The notes under the pieces were generated by a model that saw only the letters and a list, made by a program, of their open reading frames with translations, was not told the origin of the DNA and searched no databases. The translations under genes and the position numbers were made by a program. DNA of 64,000 bases from Streptomyces pactum (GTDB lineage Bacteria; Actinomycetota; Actinomycetes; Streptomycetales; Streptomycetaceae), in the NCBI RefSeq assembly GCF_016031615.1, contig NZ_JACYXC010000001.1, positions 186,001 through 250,000 on the forward strand, read 5' to 3'. Within the stretch, counting starts at the first letter, position 1. Each line of letters begins with the position of its first letter. This document shows positions 57,538-64,000 of the stretch, one piece after another.

Positions 57538-58367
57538 CGGCCGTCCCGCCCGTCGGTGAGGAGTTCACGGCGGATCTCCTCGGCCAGTGCGGTGGTGAGG
57601 TGGCGGCGCCAGTCGGGGGCGCCGTGGACGTCGTCGACCACCCCGGTCCGGTCCAGCGCGCCGCGGACGGCGGTCCGCAGCGGGCGCTCGCCGGGCGGCC
57701 GGGTGAAGACGAGCCGGACCGGCCGGGGGGTGGCCGCGCTGAGGTTGACGGTGAGTCCGCCGGAGCGGGGGTGGTGGGTGCCGGTCACCAGCGCGGCGGA
57801 CCGGCCGTAGGGACGCAACGCGGCCCGGCGGTACGCCGTGCGGGCGGTGAGCGGGCCGGCGGGCAGGGTGACCGACCTGAGCAGTTCGCCGGGGCGCAGG
57901 GCGGTGACGCCGGGGCCGGTGACGAACGCGGTCACCGGAAGCCGCCGCTGTGTGCCGTCCGTGCCGTGCAGCAGGCAGACCCCGTCCAGCGCGGCGGCGA
58001 GGGAGATCATGGGGCCGGCCGGGAGCGCCAGGCACAGGTTGCCCCCGACGGTGGCGGTGTTCCACACCTTGAACGAGGAGGAGAAGGCGTGGCAGCACCG
58101 GGCGGCCAGCGCCCGGGCGTGCGGCCACGGCCCGTCCGCCGTGGCGAAGGCGAGCAGCTGGGCGATGGTGCAGGTGGCGGCGATCTCCAGGCCGCGTGGG
58201 GTGACGGTGAGCGGGGCCCAGTCCAGGGTGCCCAGGTCGCGCAGGCGGCGCAGCTGCGGCCGGGGCTCGGCGTACAGGTGGGTGCCGCCGGCCAGCCAGG
58301 CGTCACCCGTCCGCCACGGGGCCTGGGTGCGGGCGTCCACCACCTCCCGCACCGTGTTCAGATCCAC
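57534..58367 (-). CDS. FAD-binding subunit of molybdenum hydroxylase (CoxM/XdhB-like)
   Basis: 277 residues. AGGTHLYAEPRP near 37-48, IGAATTI-like AATCTIAQLLAFA and TATVGGNLCLALPAG (~115-129) are the FAD-binding motifs; the second conserved TVGGNL-type loop is intact. It transfers electrons from the [2Fe-2S] clusters of the 54862-57537 protein to NAD+ or O2. Start is GTG 58367 (weak ribosome site) or GTG 58397. Two-gene operon with translational coupling; no maturation (XdhC) gene is seen. Confidence 0.9.
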   Translation of the reverse strand: MDLNTVREVVDARTQAPWRTGDAWLAGGTHLYAEPRPQLRRLRDLGTLDWAPLTVTPRGLEIAATCTIAQLLAFATADGPWPHARALAARCCHAFSSSFKVWNTATVGGNLCLALPAGPMISLAAALDGVCLLHGTDGTQRRLPVTAFVTGPGVTALRPGELLRSVTLPAGPLTARTAYRRAALRPYGRSAALVTGTHHPRSGGLTVNLSAATPRPVRLVFTRPPGERPLRTAVRGALDRTGVVDDVHGAPDWRRHLTTALAEEIRRELLTDGRDGR

Positions 58368-58734
58368 ACCGCGTCCACGTCTCGCTCCTCGCCTCACGCC
58401 CGCCGGGCCCCCTGATCAACACCGCGCCGGGGCCGGGGGTCACGCGGCGTCCGGGTGATCCACCGTGTCGGCGTAGGCGGATTCGGCACCGGTCGAGCGG
58501 GTGTCGATTCCTGCTCCAGCGGGGGCCGACATCCTGGCTCGCGCGCCGCCAAGTCCCGGGAAAACACGCGGATTTGACGCCCGGGACCGCACGGCGGCCG
58601 GGCGTGGATTCACCGAAAGGGCCGGAGTGAATAAGTTCACAGAAAGCCATTTCCGCGCTGCGGGATCGCCTTTGATGACGCAAGATCTCTCTCCGGAACA
58701 AATGCTCCGTCACCGAGGCGGAGCCGTCCGGGCG
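58368..58734. other. Divergent region with AT-rich leader
   Basis: Between the FAD subunit and the riboswitch. A perfect GTGAA-TAAG-TTCAC dyad lies at 58627-58640; AT content is higher than elsewhere. It presumably holds the promoter of the riboswitch RNA. A frame at 58501-58764 has no family-like sequence. Confidence 0.45.
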
Positions 58735-58904
58735 TACGCCGAGTCCTGCCGACGCCCCGGATGACCGCACACCACAGTGAGCCGGCAGGAGCGGGAGACC
58801 CGAGCACGACGGACCACGAAGGCGGTGGTCCTTGGGGTGAAGCCACAGCAGTGGCCGGGCAACTTCGCCTGCCCGAACCCGACAGGTCATCTTTCGCAGG
58901 CGTA
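58735..58904 (+). ncRNA. ydaO/yuaA-type cyclic di-AMP riboswitch
   Basis: The leader of the NlpC/P60 gene carries the conserved actinobacterial ydaO elements in order: GGCAGGAGCGGGAGACC, CTTGGGGTGAAGCC, then CCCGAACCCGACAGGTCA and TCGCAGGCG. TACGCC at 58735-58740 can pair with GGCGTA at 58899-58904 as the closing P1 stem. In Streptomyces this riboswitch turns off cell-wall hydrolase genes when c-di-AMP is high. Recognised by sequence pattern only. Confidence 0.8.
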
Positions 58905-58921
58905 TGACGAAGGGCATCACC

Positions 58922-59395
58922 ATGTCTGCGATTCCGTCCATACCCACGAGCATGTCCCGCGCGGGTGCCGTAGCGGCTCTCGCCGCCGCCACCATGACCG
59001 CATCGCTGCTGGTCCCGGGCGCGGCAGCGGAAGCGGAGGCGGCCACGCCGGCCGCCAAGGCGCTGAAGGTCGCCGCCGCGAAGAAGGGCTCCCCCTACCG
59101 CTACGGAGCGGCCGGCCCCAACCGGTTCGACTGCTCCGGCCTCACGCTCTACGCGTACAAGAAGGCGGGGAAATCCCTGCCGCGGACCGCCGCCGCGCAG
59201 TACAACCGGACCCGCCATGTGTCGGCGAAGTCCCGTAAGCCGGGTGACCTCGTGTTCTTCCACTCCGGCGGGCAGGTGTACCACGTCGGAATCTACGCCG
59301 GGAAGAACCAGGTGTGGCATTCACCGAAGCCTGGAAAGTCGGTGCGCAAGGAAAAGATCTGGACCGGCAAGGTCCGGTACGGCCGGGTGAAGTGA
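58922..59395 (+). CDS. Secreted NlpC/P60 cell-wall peptidase
   Basis: 157 residues. Signal peptide (AGAVAALAAATMTASLLVPGAAAEA), then the NlpC/P60 domain: RYGAAGPNRFDCSGLTLYAYKKAG with the catalytic cysteine in FDCSG, the histidine in VYHVGIYAGKNQVWHS, and a third polar residue near WHSP. It cleaves D-gamma-glutamyl-diaminopimelate bonds in peptidoglycan. ATG 58922 has GAAGGG 9 bases upstream; the in-frame ATG at 58904 lies in the riboswitch P1 stem. Expression likely controlled by c-di-AMP. Confidence 0.93.
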   Translation: MSAIPSIPTSMSRAGAVAALAAATMTASLLVPGAAAEAEAATPAAKALKVAAAKKGSPYRYGAAGPNRFDCSGLTLYAYKKAGKSLPRTAAAQYNRTRHVSAKSRKPGDLVFFHSGGQVYHVGIYAGKNQVWHSPKPGKSVRKEKIWTGKVRYGRVK

Positions 59396-59407
59396 CCGAT
59401 TATCCGT

Positions 59408-59445
59408 CCGCCGGAATACACAGCGGTTCCGGTGTATTCCGGCGG
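59408..59445 (+). terminator. Hairpin after the NlpC/P60 gene
   Basis: CCGCCGGAATACAC (59408-59421) and GTGTATTCCGGCGG (59432-59445) form a perfect 14-bp stem with a 10-base loop, 13 bp after the stop codon. Confidence 0.75.
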
Positions 59446-59518
59446 CGGAAACCGAACACGGCGCCCGGCGGCGGCGCGTCGGCCGGCGGACCGCCGCTTC
59501 GCCGGCCGGCGGTGGAAC

Positions 59519-59562
59519 CACGGGAGCCCGCGGCACCTTCCTCGGTGCCGCGGGCTCCCGTG
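59519..59562. terminator. Bidirectional 19-bp hairpin
   Basis: Perfect 19-bp stem (59519-59537 and 59544-59562) with loop TTCCTC; arms contain GGGAGCCCGCGGCACC. Between convergent genes. Confidence 0.75.
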
Positions 59563-59627
59563 ACGCGGTCGGTCGCCGGCGCCGGCCGGGCTTCCCCGGG
59601 GTGCCGCCGCCCGGGCGGCGAGGGCGC

Positions 59628-59774
59628 TCAGCGCCGGCCGCGGAACCGGCCGAGCAGCCGGCGGGCCTGCTCCCGCCGCCGGGGGTCGGCGGCGGCCCGC
59701 CGTGCCGAGTCGATCGCCCGCCGCCCCTGCGGGCTGCGGCTGAACTCCTTGATCCTGGTGAACAGCCCAGGCAT
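59628..59774 (-). CDS. Small basic protein of unknown function
   Basis: 48 residues, highly basic: MPGLFTRIKEFSRSPQG, then an Arg-rich helix ending LLGRFRGRR. ATG 59774 has AAGGAGG with short spacing. I do not recognise a characterised family, but the strong ribosome site and composition support a real gene. Possibly nucleic-acid associated; unproven. Confidence 0.6.
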   Translation of the reverse strand: MPGLFTRIKEFSRSPQGRRAIDSARRAAADPRRREQARRLLGRFRGRR

Positions 59775-60264
59775 CTCTCCTCCTTCGCCGAGCGCCGCCG
59801 AACCGGCGGCGCGTCCGTGGGCCACTCCTCTACCCCGTCCGGCGGTCCCGACACACCGGCCGGCGCGGCGCCCGGCGCGCGGCCCCGGCGCACCCGCCGC
59901 GCGGACCGGGCGGACCGGCCGGCGCGCGGCCGGGCGGTAACCGGCTGGACGGGCGGCCCCCGCGTTCACTACTGTGCGCCCCATGTCCAGCCCCGAGGCG
60001 TCCAGACGCTAGCCACCGGTTCTCCGGTGGCCTCACCCCACGCCGCTGACCGCTCCCCCGCCGCCTGAGGCCGCGGGGCCGCGCCGCGCGTGCTCCTGCC
60101 ACCGGATCGCCGTCGATCGGGCTGTCCTTCTCACCCGGACCGGGCGTGCTCCCCGCCGCCCGCGGGTTTCCTTCCTTCGCGTGGTGGCCGTGTCCGCGCC
60201 GCCCCCGTGCTCCGCTTCGGTGCCCGGGGTGCGCCGCCGTGGCGCGCCGCCCCGCCGATCCACG

Positions 60265-61470
60265 ATGTGGTTGCGGAGTCTCGCTGTGCCCTTCACCCTT
60301 CATCTGCTCGGACTCGCCGTCTTCGCCCAGGGGACGTCGGAGTTCATGCTGTCCGGCCTGGTCCCGGACATCGCCGCCGACCTGGGCGTCTCCATTCCCG
60401 CCGCCGGGTCGCTGACCTCGGCGTTCGCCCTGGGGATGGTGGTCGGCGCGCCCTCGATGGCGCTGCTCGCCCGGCGCTGGTCCCGGCGGCGCGCGCTGCT
60501 GGGCTTCCTGCTGACCTTCCTGGGCGTCCATGTGCTGGGCGCGCTCACCACCAGCTTCCCGGTGCTGTTCGCCACCCGGGTCGTCGGTGCGCTGGCCAAC
60601 GCCGGTTTCCTGGCGGTGGCGGTGGTGACGGCGACCGCCATGGTGGGCCCGGACGCCAAGGGCCGGGCCACCTCGGTGCTGCTGGGCGGGGTGACCCTGG
60701 CCTGTGTCGCGGGGGTCCCCGCCGGTGCCCTGCTGGGCCAGGTGTGGGGGTGGCGCTCGGCGTTCTGGGCGGTGGCCCTGCTGTCGCTGCCCGCGCTGCT
60801 CGCCGTGGCGCGGTCGGTGCCCGGCGGTGCTCCGGACGCCGCCGCCCCGGGCGCGCGGCGGGAGCTGACGGCGCTGCGGGAGCCGCGGCTGCGGCTGGTC
60901 CTGCTGCTGGGCGCGCTGGTCAACGGTGCCACGTTCTGCGCCTTCACCTACCTGGCGCCGGTGGTCACCGAGGTCACCGGGTGGGACTCGGCCCGGGTGC
61001 CGGTCGTGCTGGCGCTCTTCGGCCTGGGGTCGTTCCTCGGGGTCACCCTCGGCGGCCGGCTGGCCGACTCGGGGGCGGTGCGGCTGCCGGTGGCCGGCGG
61101 CGTCCTGCTGGCGCTGTGCTGGGCCGGGTTCGCGCTGACGGCCGGGAACACCCCGGCGACGGTGGTGTTCGTGCTGGTCCAGGGCACCATGTCGTTCGCG
61201 GTCGGCTCCACGCTGATCGCCCGGGCGCTCTACGCGGCGCCGGGCGCGCCGACGCTGGCCGGCGCGTTCGCCACGGCCGCGTTCAACGTGGGCGCGGCGG
61301 CCGGGCCCTGGCTGGGCGGGCTGGCGATCGGCGCCGGGCTGGGCTACCGGTCCGCGCTGTGGGTCTCCTCCGCGCTGGTGGCGCTCGCCCTGGCCGTCGC
61401 CGGTGCGGCGTGGGCCGCCCGGCGCGGCACGGCGGACCGGAGGTCGCCGTCCCCGACCACGGCGGTGTGA
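60265..61470 (+). CDS. MFS efflux transporter, Cmx-like (third paralogue)
   Basis: 401 residues, 12 membrane helices. LHLLGLAVFAQGTSEFMLSGLVPDIAADLGVSIPAAG is the chloramphenicol-efflux-type N-terminus, closely matching the pump at 33146-34708. Unlike the other two pumps it has no neighbouring TetR gene and no TTTTG-N12-CAAAA site upstream. ATG 60265 starts the family-like sequence; the frame is open from 60181, and no good ribosome site was seen for either. Drug efflux likely. Convergent with the secreted protein across a strong hairpin. Confidence 0.92.
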   Translation: MWLRSLAVPFTLHLLGLAVFAQGTSEFMLSGLVPDIAADLGVSIPAAGSLTSAFALGMVVGAPSMALLARRWSRRRALLGFLLTFLGVHVLGALTTSFPVLFATRVVGALANAGFLAVAVVTATAMVGPDAKGRATSVLLGGVTLACVAGVPAGALLGQVWGWRSAFWAVALLSLPALLAVARSVPGGAPDAAAPGARRELTALREPRLRLVLLLGALVNGATFCAFTYLAPVVTEVTGWDSARVPVVLALFGLGSFLGVTLGGRLADSGAVRLPVAGGVLLALCWAGFALTAGNTPATVVFVLVQGTMSFAVGSTLIARALYAAPGAPTLAGAFATAAFNVGAAAGPWLGGLAIGAGLGYRSALWVSSALVALALAVAGAAWAARRGTADRRSPSPTTAV

Positions 61471-61492
61471 GCCGGGCGCCCGGGCCGGCGCA

Positions 61493-61522
61493 CCGCTCCG
61501 GCCGGTGCGCCGGCCGGAGCGG
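61493..61522. terminator. Hairpin between convergent genes
   Basis: CCGCTCCGGCCGG (61493-61505) and CCGGCCGGAGCGG (61510-61522) form a perfect 13-bp stem with loop TGCG, between the third MFS gene and the secreted protein gene. Confidence 0.75.
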
Positions 61523-61603
61523 GTACGGCGGTCCCCGTCGGGCCGGGCGGCCCCGCGGTCGGGCCGGCCGGGCCGGCGGACGCGCCGGGCGGGCGGGCGG
61601 CGG

Positions 61604-62956
61604 TCAGGAGGCGGTGGACGCGGCGGGGGTGCCGGAGGTGCCGGTCCCGGCCGCGGTGCCGATCTCCAGCCGCCACCCGGTCAGCAGGTCGGCGAGGACC
61701 TGCGGCCAGCGGAGCGCCAGCCGCTGGCCGGCCACCCGCAGCGGGAAGGAGGAGGCGACGATGCTGCGCGCCCGTTCCGGGTCCTCGCGCAGCAGGCGCT
61801 GGTAGGCCGGGAGCGTGTCGCCGGTGATGTAGGCCCAGCGCTCCGGGGTGCGGGCCAGGTTGAAGCCGGGCAGCGGGGTGGTGAGACCGACCGACGAGAC
61901 GGTTCCGCCGATGACCATCTCCTTGCGGAGGACCAGCGGGGCGTACCGGCCCGGGGTCCGGGTGCCGGGGATGGAGGCGGAGCCGCCCACGGTCATCCCG
62001 TACGTCAGCGCGGCGCCCACCGGGCCGTCGTGCCGGTACATCTGGTCCCACTGGTCCGCGATGATCTGGTTCTGCTCCCGGGAGAGCAGGGCGGTGTTGC
62101 CGCGCCGGACGCCGTCCGGATCGCCGCCGGCGATGTCCCGCCAGGCGAGGACCGCGGCCTCGTCGACGAGTCCGGCGTCCCGCATCTCCTCGACGGCGTT
62201 CAGGCCGCCGTTCAGGTACGCCTCGTGCATGGCGCCCTGGTCCATGAAGATGTGCTTCTGCATGGCCAGGAACTTGCGCTCGAACCAGCGCAGCTGCTCC
62301 GCGGGGAGGGCGTTCCGTGCCTCGGCGAGCTGCCGCACGTCGTACGGCAGCTCGGCCCGCACCTCCGGCGGGAGTTCCTGGAGCTTGCCGGCGAGCGGCC
62401 CGGCCAGGTCGGCCAGCCCGTCGAGGTCCTTGAAGCCGGCCGTGAAGGCGGGGCCGATCATGTTGGCCATGCCCGCCCACTGGAGCTCGGGGTGGTCCAG
62501 GAAGAGCCGGCCGTAGAACCCGTAGACGGCGGTGACGGTGCGGTCGTTGGCGTCCACCCCGAGCGCCGGGTCCCAGGTGGCGAGCTCCAGCCCGGCCCGG
62601 TCCGCGGCGCGCACCAGCCAGTACTGCCACAGCAGGGCGGCGTACCGGGCCGGTGGGAGGTGCTCGGCACGCGCCCGGGCCAGCCAGGACTCCAGGACCG
62701 CGCGGTCGGTGGGCAGGTCCGGGTGGACCCCTCCCGCGAGTTCGCCGTCCGCGTTGGCGAGCGGCAGATCGAGCGGCAGGCCGTCCGCCGCGGGCTCCGC
62801 CTGCGTCCGCGGCGCCACCGGCCCGGCGTGCGCCGCCCGGGGTGCCGCCGTCGCGGCCTGTGCCCCGCCGAGGGCGAGGACCGTTCCTATGACGACCGCC
62901 GTCGCCGTTGTGCGTCTGATGGCCCCAACTCCTGTTCCCCCGGCGCGGATCGTCAC
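61604..62956 (-). CDS. Secreted protein of unknown function
   Basis: 450 residues. Signal peptide (TTATAVVIGTVLALGGAQAATAAP), then a largely helical mature domain: LPTDRAVLESWLARARAEHLPPARYAALLWQYW, GMANMIGPAFTAGFKD, EQLRWFERKFLAMQKHIFMDQGAMHEAYL and LLSREQNQIIADQWDQMYRH. I do not recognise a family. No cysteine-rich or cell-wall anchor motif is visible. The start is uncertain: GTG 62956 is the nearest in-frame candidate before the signal peptide. A 19-bp palindrome sits at 62983-63001, just upstream. Confidence 0.75.
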   Translation of the reverse strand: MTIRAGGTGVGAIRRTTATAVVIGTVLALGGAQAATAAPRAAHAGPVAPRTQAEPAADGLPLDLPLANADGELAGGVHPDLPTDRAVLESWLARARAEHLPPARYAALLWQYWLVRAADRAGLELATWDPALGVDANDRTVTAVYGFYGRLFLDHPELQWAGMANMIGPAFTAGFKDLDGLADLAGPLAGKLQELPPEVRAELPYDVRQLAEARNALPAEQLRWFERKFLAMQKHIFMDQGAMHEAYLNGGLNAVEEMRDAGLVDEAAVLAWRDIAGGDPDGVRRGNTALLSREQNQIIADQWDQMYRHDGPVGAALTYGMTVGGSASIPGTRTPGRYAPLVLRKEMVIGGTVSSVGLTTPLPGFNLARTPERWAYITGDTLPAYQRLLREDPERARSIVASSFPLRVAGQRLALRWPQVLADLLTGWRLEIGTAAGTGTSGTPAASTAS

Positions 62957-62982
62957 CGACCCGGCCCGGCTCCGCCGCCTCG

Positions 62983-63001
62983 GGCCGTGATGATCACGGC
63001 C
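62983..63001. promoter_or_regulatory. Perfect 19-bp palindrome upstream of the secreted protein
   Basis: GGCCGTGAT-G-ATCACGGCC, 9-bp arms around a single base, 27 bp before the GTG at 62956. A one-base loop cannot form a hairpin, so this is likely a protein-binding site, between this gene and the divergent universal stress protein. Confidence 0.55.
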
Positions 63002-63167
63002 GCCGCCGCGCGCATCGTAGTGAAGGCCCCGCCCGTGCACAACGCGTCACGGGTGACCGGCACACCGCTCGCCTCCCCCGGGGCCCGCGCGGGCCGCCGC
63101 ACCGCGGTGCGCGATGATGGGGCGGAACACCGCACCCTGGAGCACCACCCCTTGGAGGCCGCTCGCC

Positions 63168-64000
63168 ATGACTGGCACCATCACCGTCGGGCTGGACGGG
63201 GCCGACCACTCGCTCACCGCCGCCGACTGGGCCGCGGCCGAGGCGGCCCGCCGTGACATGAGCCTGCGTCTGGTCCACACCCCGCCCGACGAGGCCGGCG
63301 CCGAGGAGGCGGGCCGGCGGCTGCTCTCCGACGTGGCCGCCAGGGTCACCGCGGCCGCCCCCGGCGTGGCCGTCGGCACCGAGCTGCTCGCCGGCGACAC
63401 GGTGGAGGCGCTGGTAGCCGAGGCGGCGAAGGCCGGCATGCTGGTGCTGGGGGCGCGCGGCCACGGGGCCCTCGTGGGGTACCTGCTGGGTTCGGTGTCG
63501 CTGCACGTGCTGCGGCAGGCGCGCGGACCGGTGGTGGTGGTACGCGGACGGGAGCCCGGCGCCCCGGAGCGGCCCGGGCCCGAGGAGGTCGTCGTCGGGG
63601 TGCAGGAGACCGACGAGGCGGGCGCCCCGGTCCTGGAGTTCGCGTTCCGGGCCGCCGCGGCCCGCGGCGCCGTCCTGCGGGCGGTGCGGACCTGGGCGCT
63701 GCCCACGCCGTACGCCCTGGCCACCGGGGAGCTGGGCGCGTCCGACCAGGCCGGCGGCCTGGAGGCGTGGCACAAGCAGCTGCTCGGCGACGCCCTGCGC
63801 CCCTTCCGGGAGCGGTTCCCCCAGGTGACCGTGGTGGAGCAGGTGGAGCTGGGCTCGGCCGCCGAGGTGCTGCTCACCAGCAGCGGGCGCGCCGGCCTGG
63901 TGGTGGTGGGACGCCGGATGCGGGAGGGCGGCCTGTGGCGCATCGGTGCCGCCGCCCACGCGGTCCTCCACCACTCGGGCGCCCCGGTGGCGGTGGTCCC
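63168..64000 (+). CDS. Universal stress protein, tandem UspA domains (partial, runs off window)
   Basis: At least 277 residues; the C-terminus is beyond the window end. First Usp domain 1-~130: ITVGLDGADHSLTAADWA and the nucleotide-binding GARGHGALVGYLLGSVS. Second domain from ~145: VVVGVQETDEAG, VVVGRRMREGGLWRIGAAAHAVLHHSGAPVAVV at the cut edge. Tandem Usp proteins bind ATP and accumulate under stress; actinobacterial ones often belong to dormancy regulons. ATG 63168 has GGAGG 11 bases upstream. Confidence 0.92.
   Translation, partial: MTGTITVGLDGADHSLTAADWAAAEAARRDMSLRLVHTPPDEAGAEEAGRRLLSDVAARVTAAAPGVAVGTELLAGDTVEALVAEAAKAGMLVLGARGHGALVGYLLGSVSLHVLRQARGPVVVVRGREPGAPERPGPEEVVVGVQETDEAGAPVLEFAFRAAAARGAVLRAVRTWALPTPYALATGELGASDQAGGLEAWHKQLLGDALRPFRERFPQVTVVEQVELGSAAEVLLTSSGRAGLVVVGRRMREGGLWRIGAAAHAVLHHSGAPVAVV

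Noticed and set aside
54877..57810. A 977-residue open frame antisense to the molybdenum hydroxylase
   Set aside because: Mirror of the real coding frame with no motifs; the minus-strand protein has all cluster cysteines and cofactor motifs.
58501..58764. An 87-residue frame upstream of the riboswitch considered as a small gene
   Set aside because: It runs into the riboswitch, lacks a ribosome site at its start and shows no family-like sequence.
1..64000. Searched by eye for tRNA, rRNA, insertion sequences, integrases, attachment sites and replication origins
   Set aside because: None recognised; no transposase- or integrase-like protein and no DnaA-box cluster were seen.

Overview
The window is high-GC actinobacterial DNA and most resembles a Streptomyces chromosome. 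Codon third positions are almost all G or C, GTG and TTG starts are common, and several genes look leaderless. The gene content fits: SpoIIE-type phosphatase, HxlR/TetR/LysR regulators, Cmx-like efflux pumps, an alanine-rich secreted NlpC/P60 protein behind a ydaO-type riboswitch. I see no rRNA, tRNA, CRISPR array or transposase. Most of it reads as accessory chromosome: single-gene transcription units, many regulator/transporter pairs, and low-complexity GC-rich spacers.

Layout. 0-5 kb: a sirtuin, a LysR regulator divergent from a SnoaL-like protein, and a DHA2 efflux pump divergent from an ArsR-type regulator. 5-13.7 kb: a frameshifted GNAT, a secreted serine hydrolase, a PEP-mutase-type lyase, a dienelactone hydrolase, a GAF/SpoIIE phosphatase, a broken membrane protein, a secreted repeat protein and a P-loop kinase. 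14-25 kb: BenE-type transporter, two split-barrel flavoproteins, a histidine phosphatase, a first TetR/MFS pair, a DMT exporter and a cupin/zinc-ribbon protein. 25-38 kb: a polysaccharide lyase 8 protein without a signal peptide, GNAT, macro domain protein, a broken HxlR gene beside RidA, a sulfurtransferase, a second TetR/hydrolase/MFS module paralogous to the first, DUF2264 and an acetoacetate-decarboxylase-like protein. 38-48 kb: a secreted PAF-acetylhydrolase-like enzyme, GNAT, a stand-alone UvrA-like ABC ATPase, a small exported peptide beside an ATP-grasp ligase, and the lutABC lactate-oxidation operon. 48-53 kb: a probable RiPP locus. 53-64 kb: PhzF, an epimerase-like protein, a two-gene molybdenum hydroxylase, riboswitch-controlled NlpC/P60, a third Cmx-like pump, a secreted protein of unknown function and a universal stress protein cut by the window end.

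The most interesting system is at 48371-52045 on the minus strand. It holds an HExxH-motif peptide-modification-type protein, translationally coupled to a PqqD-like recognition protein. Next comes a 38-residue peptide with a near-perfect Shine-Dalgarno and an aromatic C-terminus (LWPPWYMQKH), then an FAD aromatic hydroxylase. No radical SAM, YcaO or LanB-type gene accompanies it, so it may be a minimal, oxidation-only RiPP pathway.

A second theme is broken or extended reading frames. At least five genes (near 3.0, 5.46, 11.6, 29.7 and 33.5 kb) have small indels, mostly in G/C runs. Either this assembly has homopolymer errors or this accessory region is decaying; reads would decide. A third theme is regulation: two paralogous TetR/MFS modules share a 22-bp TTTTG-N12-CAAAA operator architecture.
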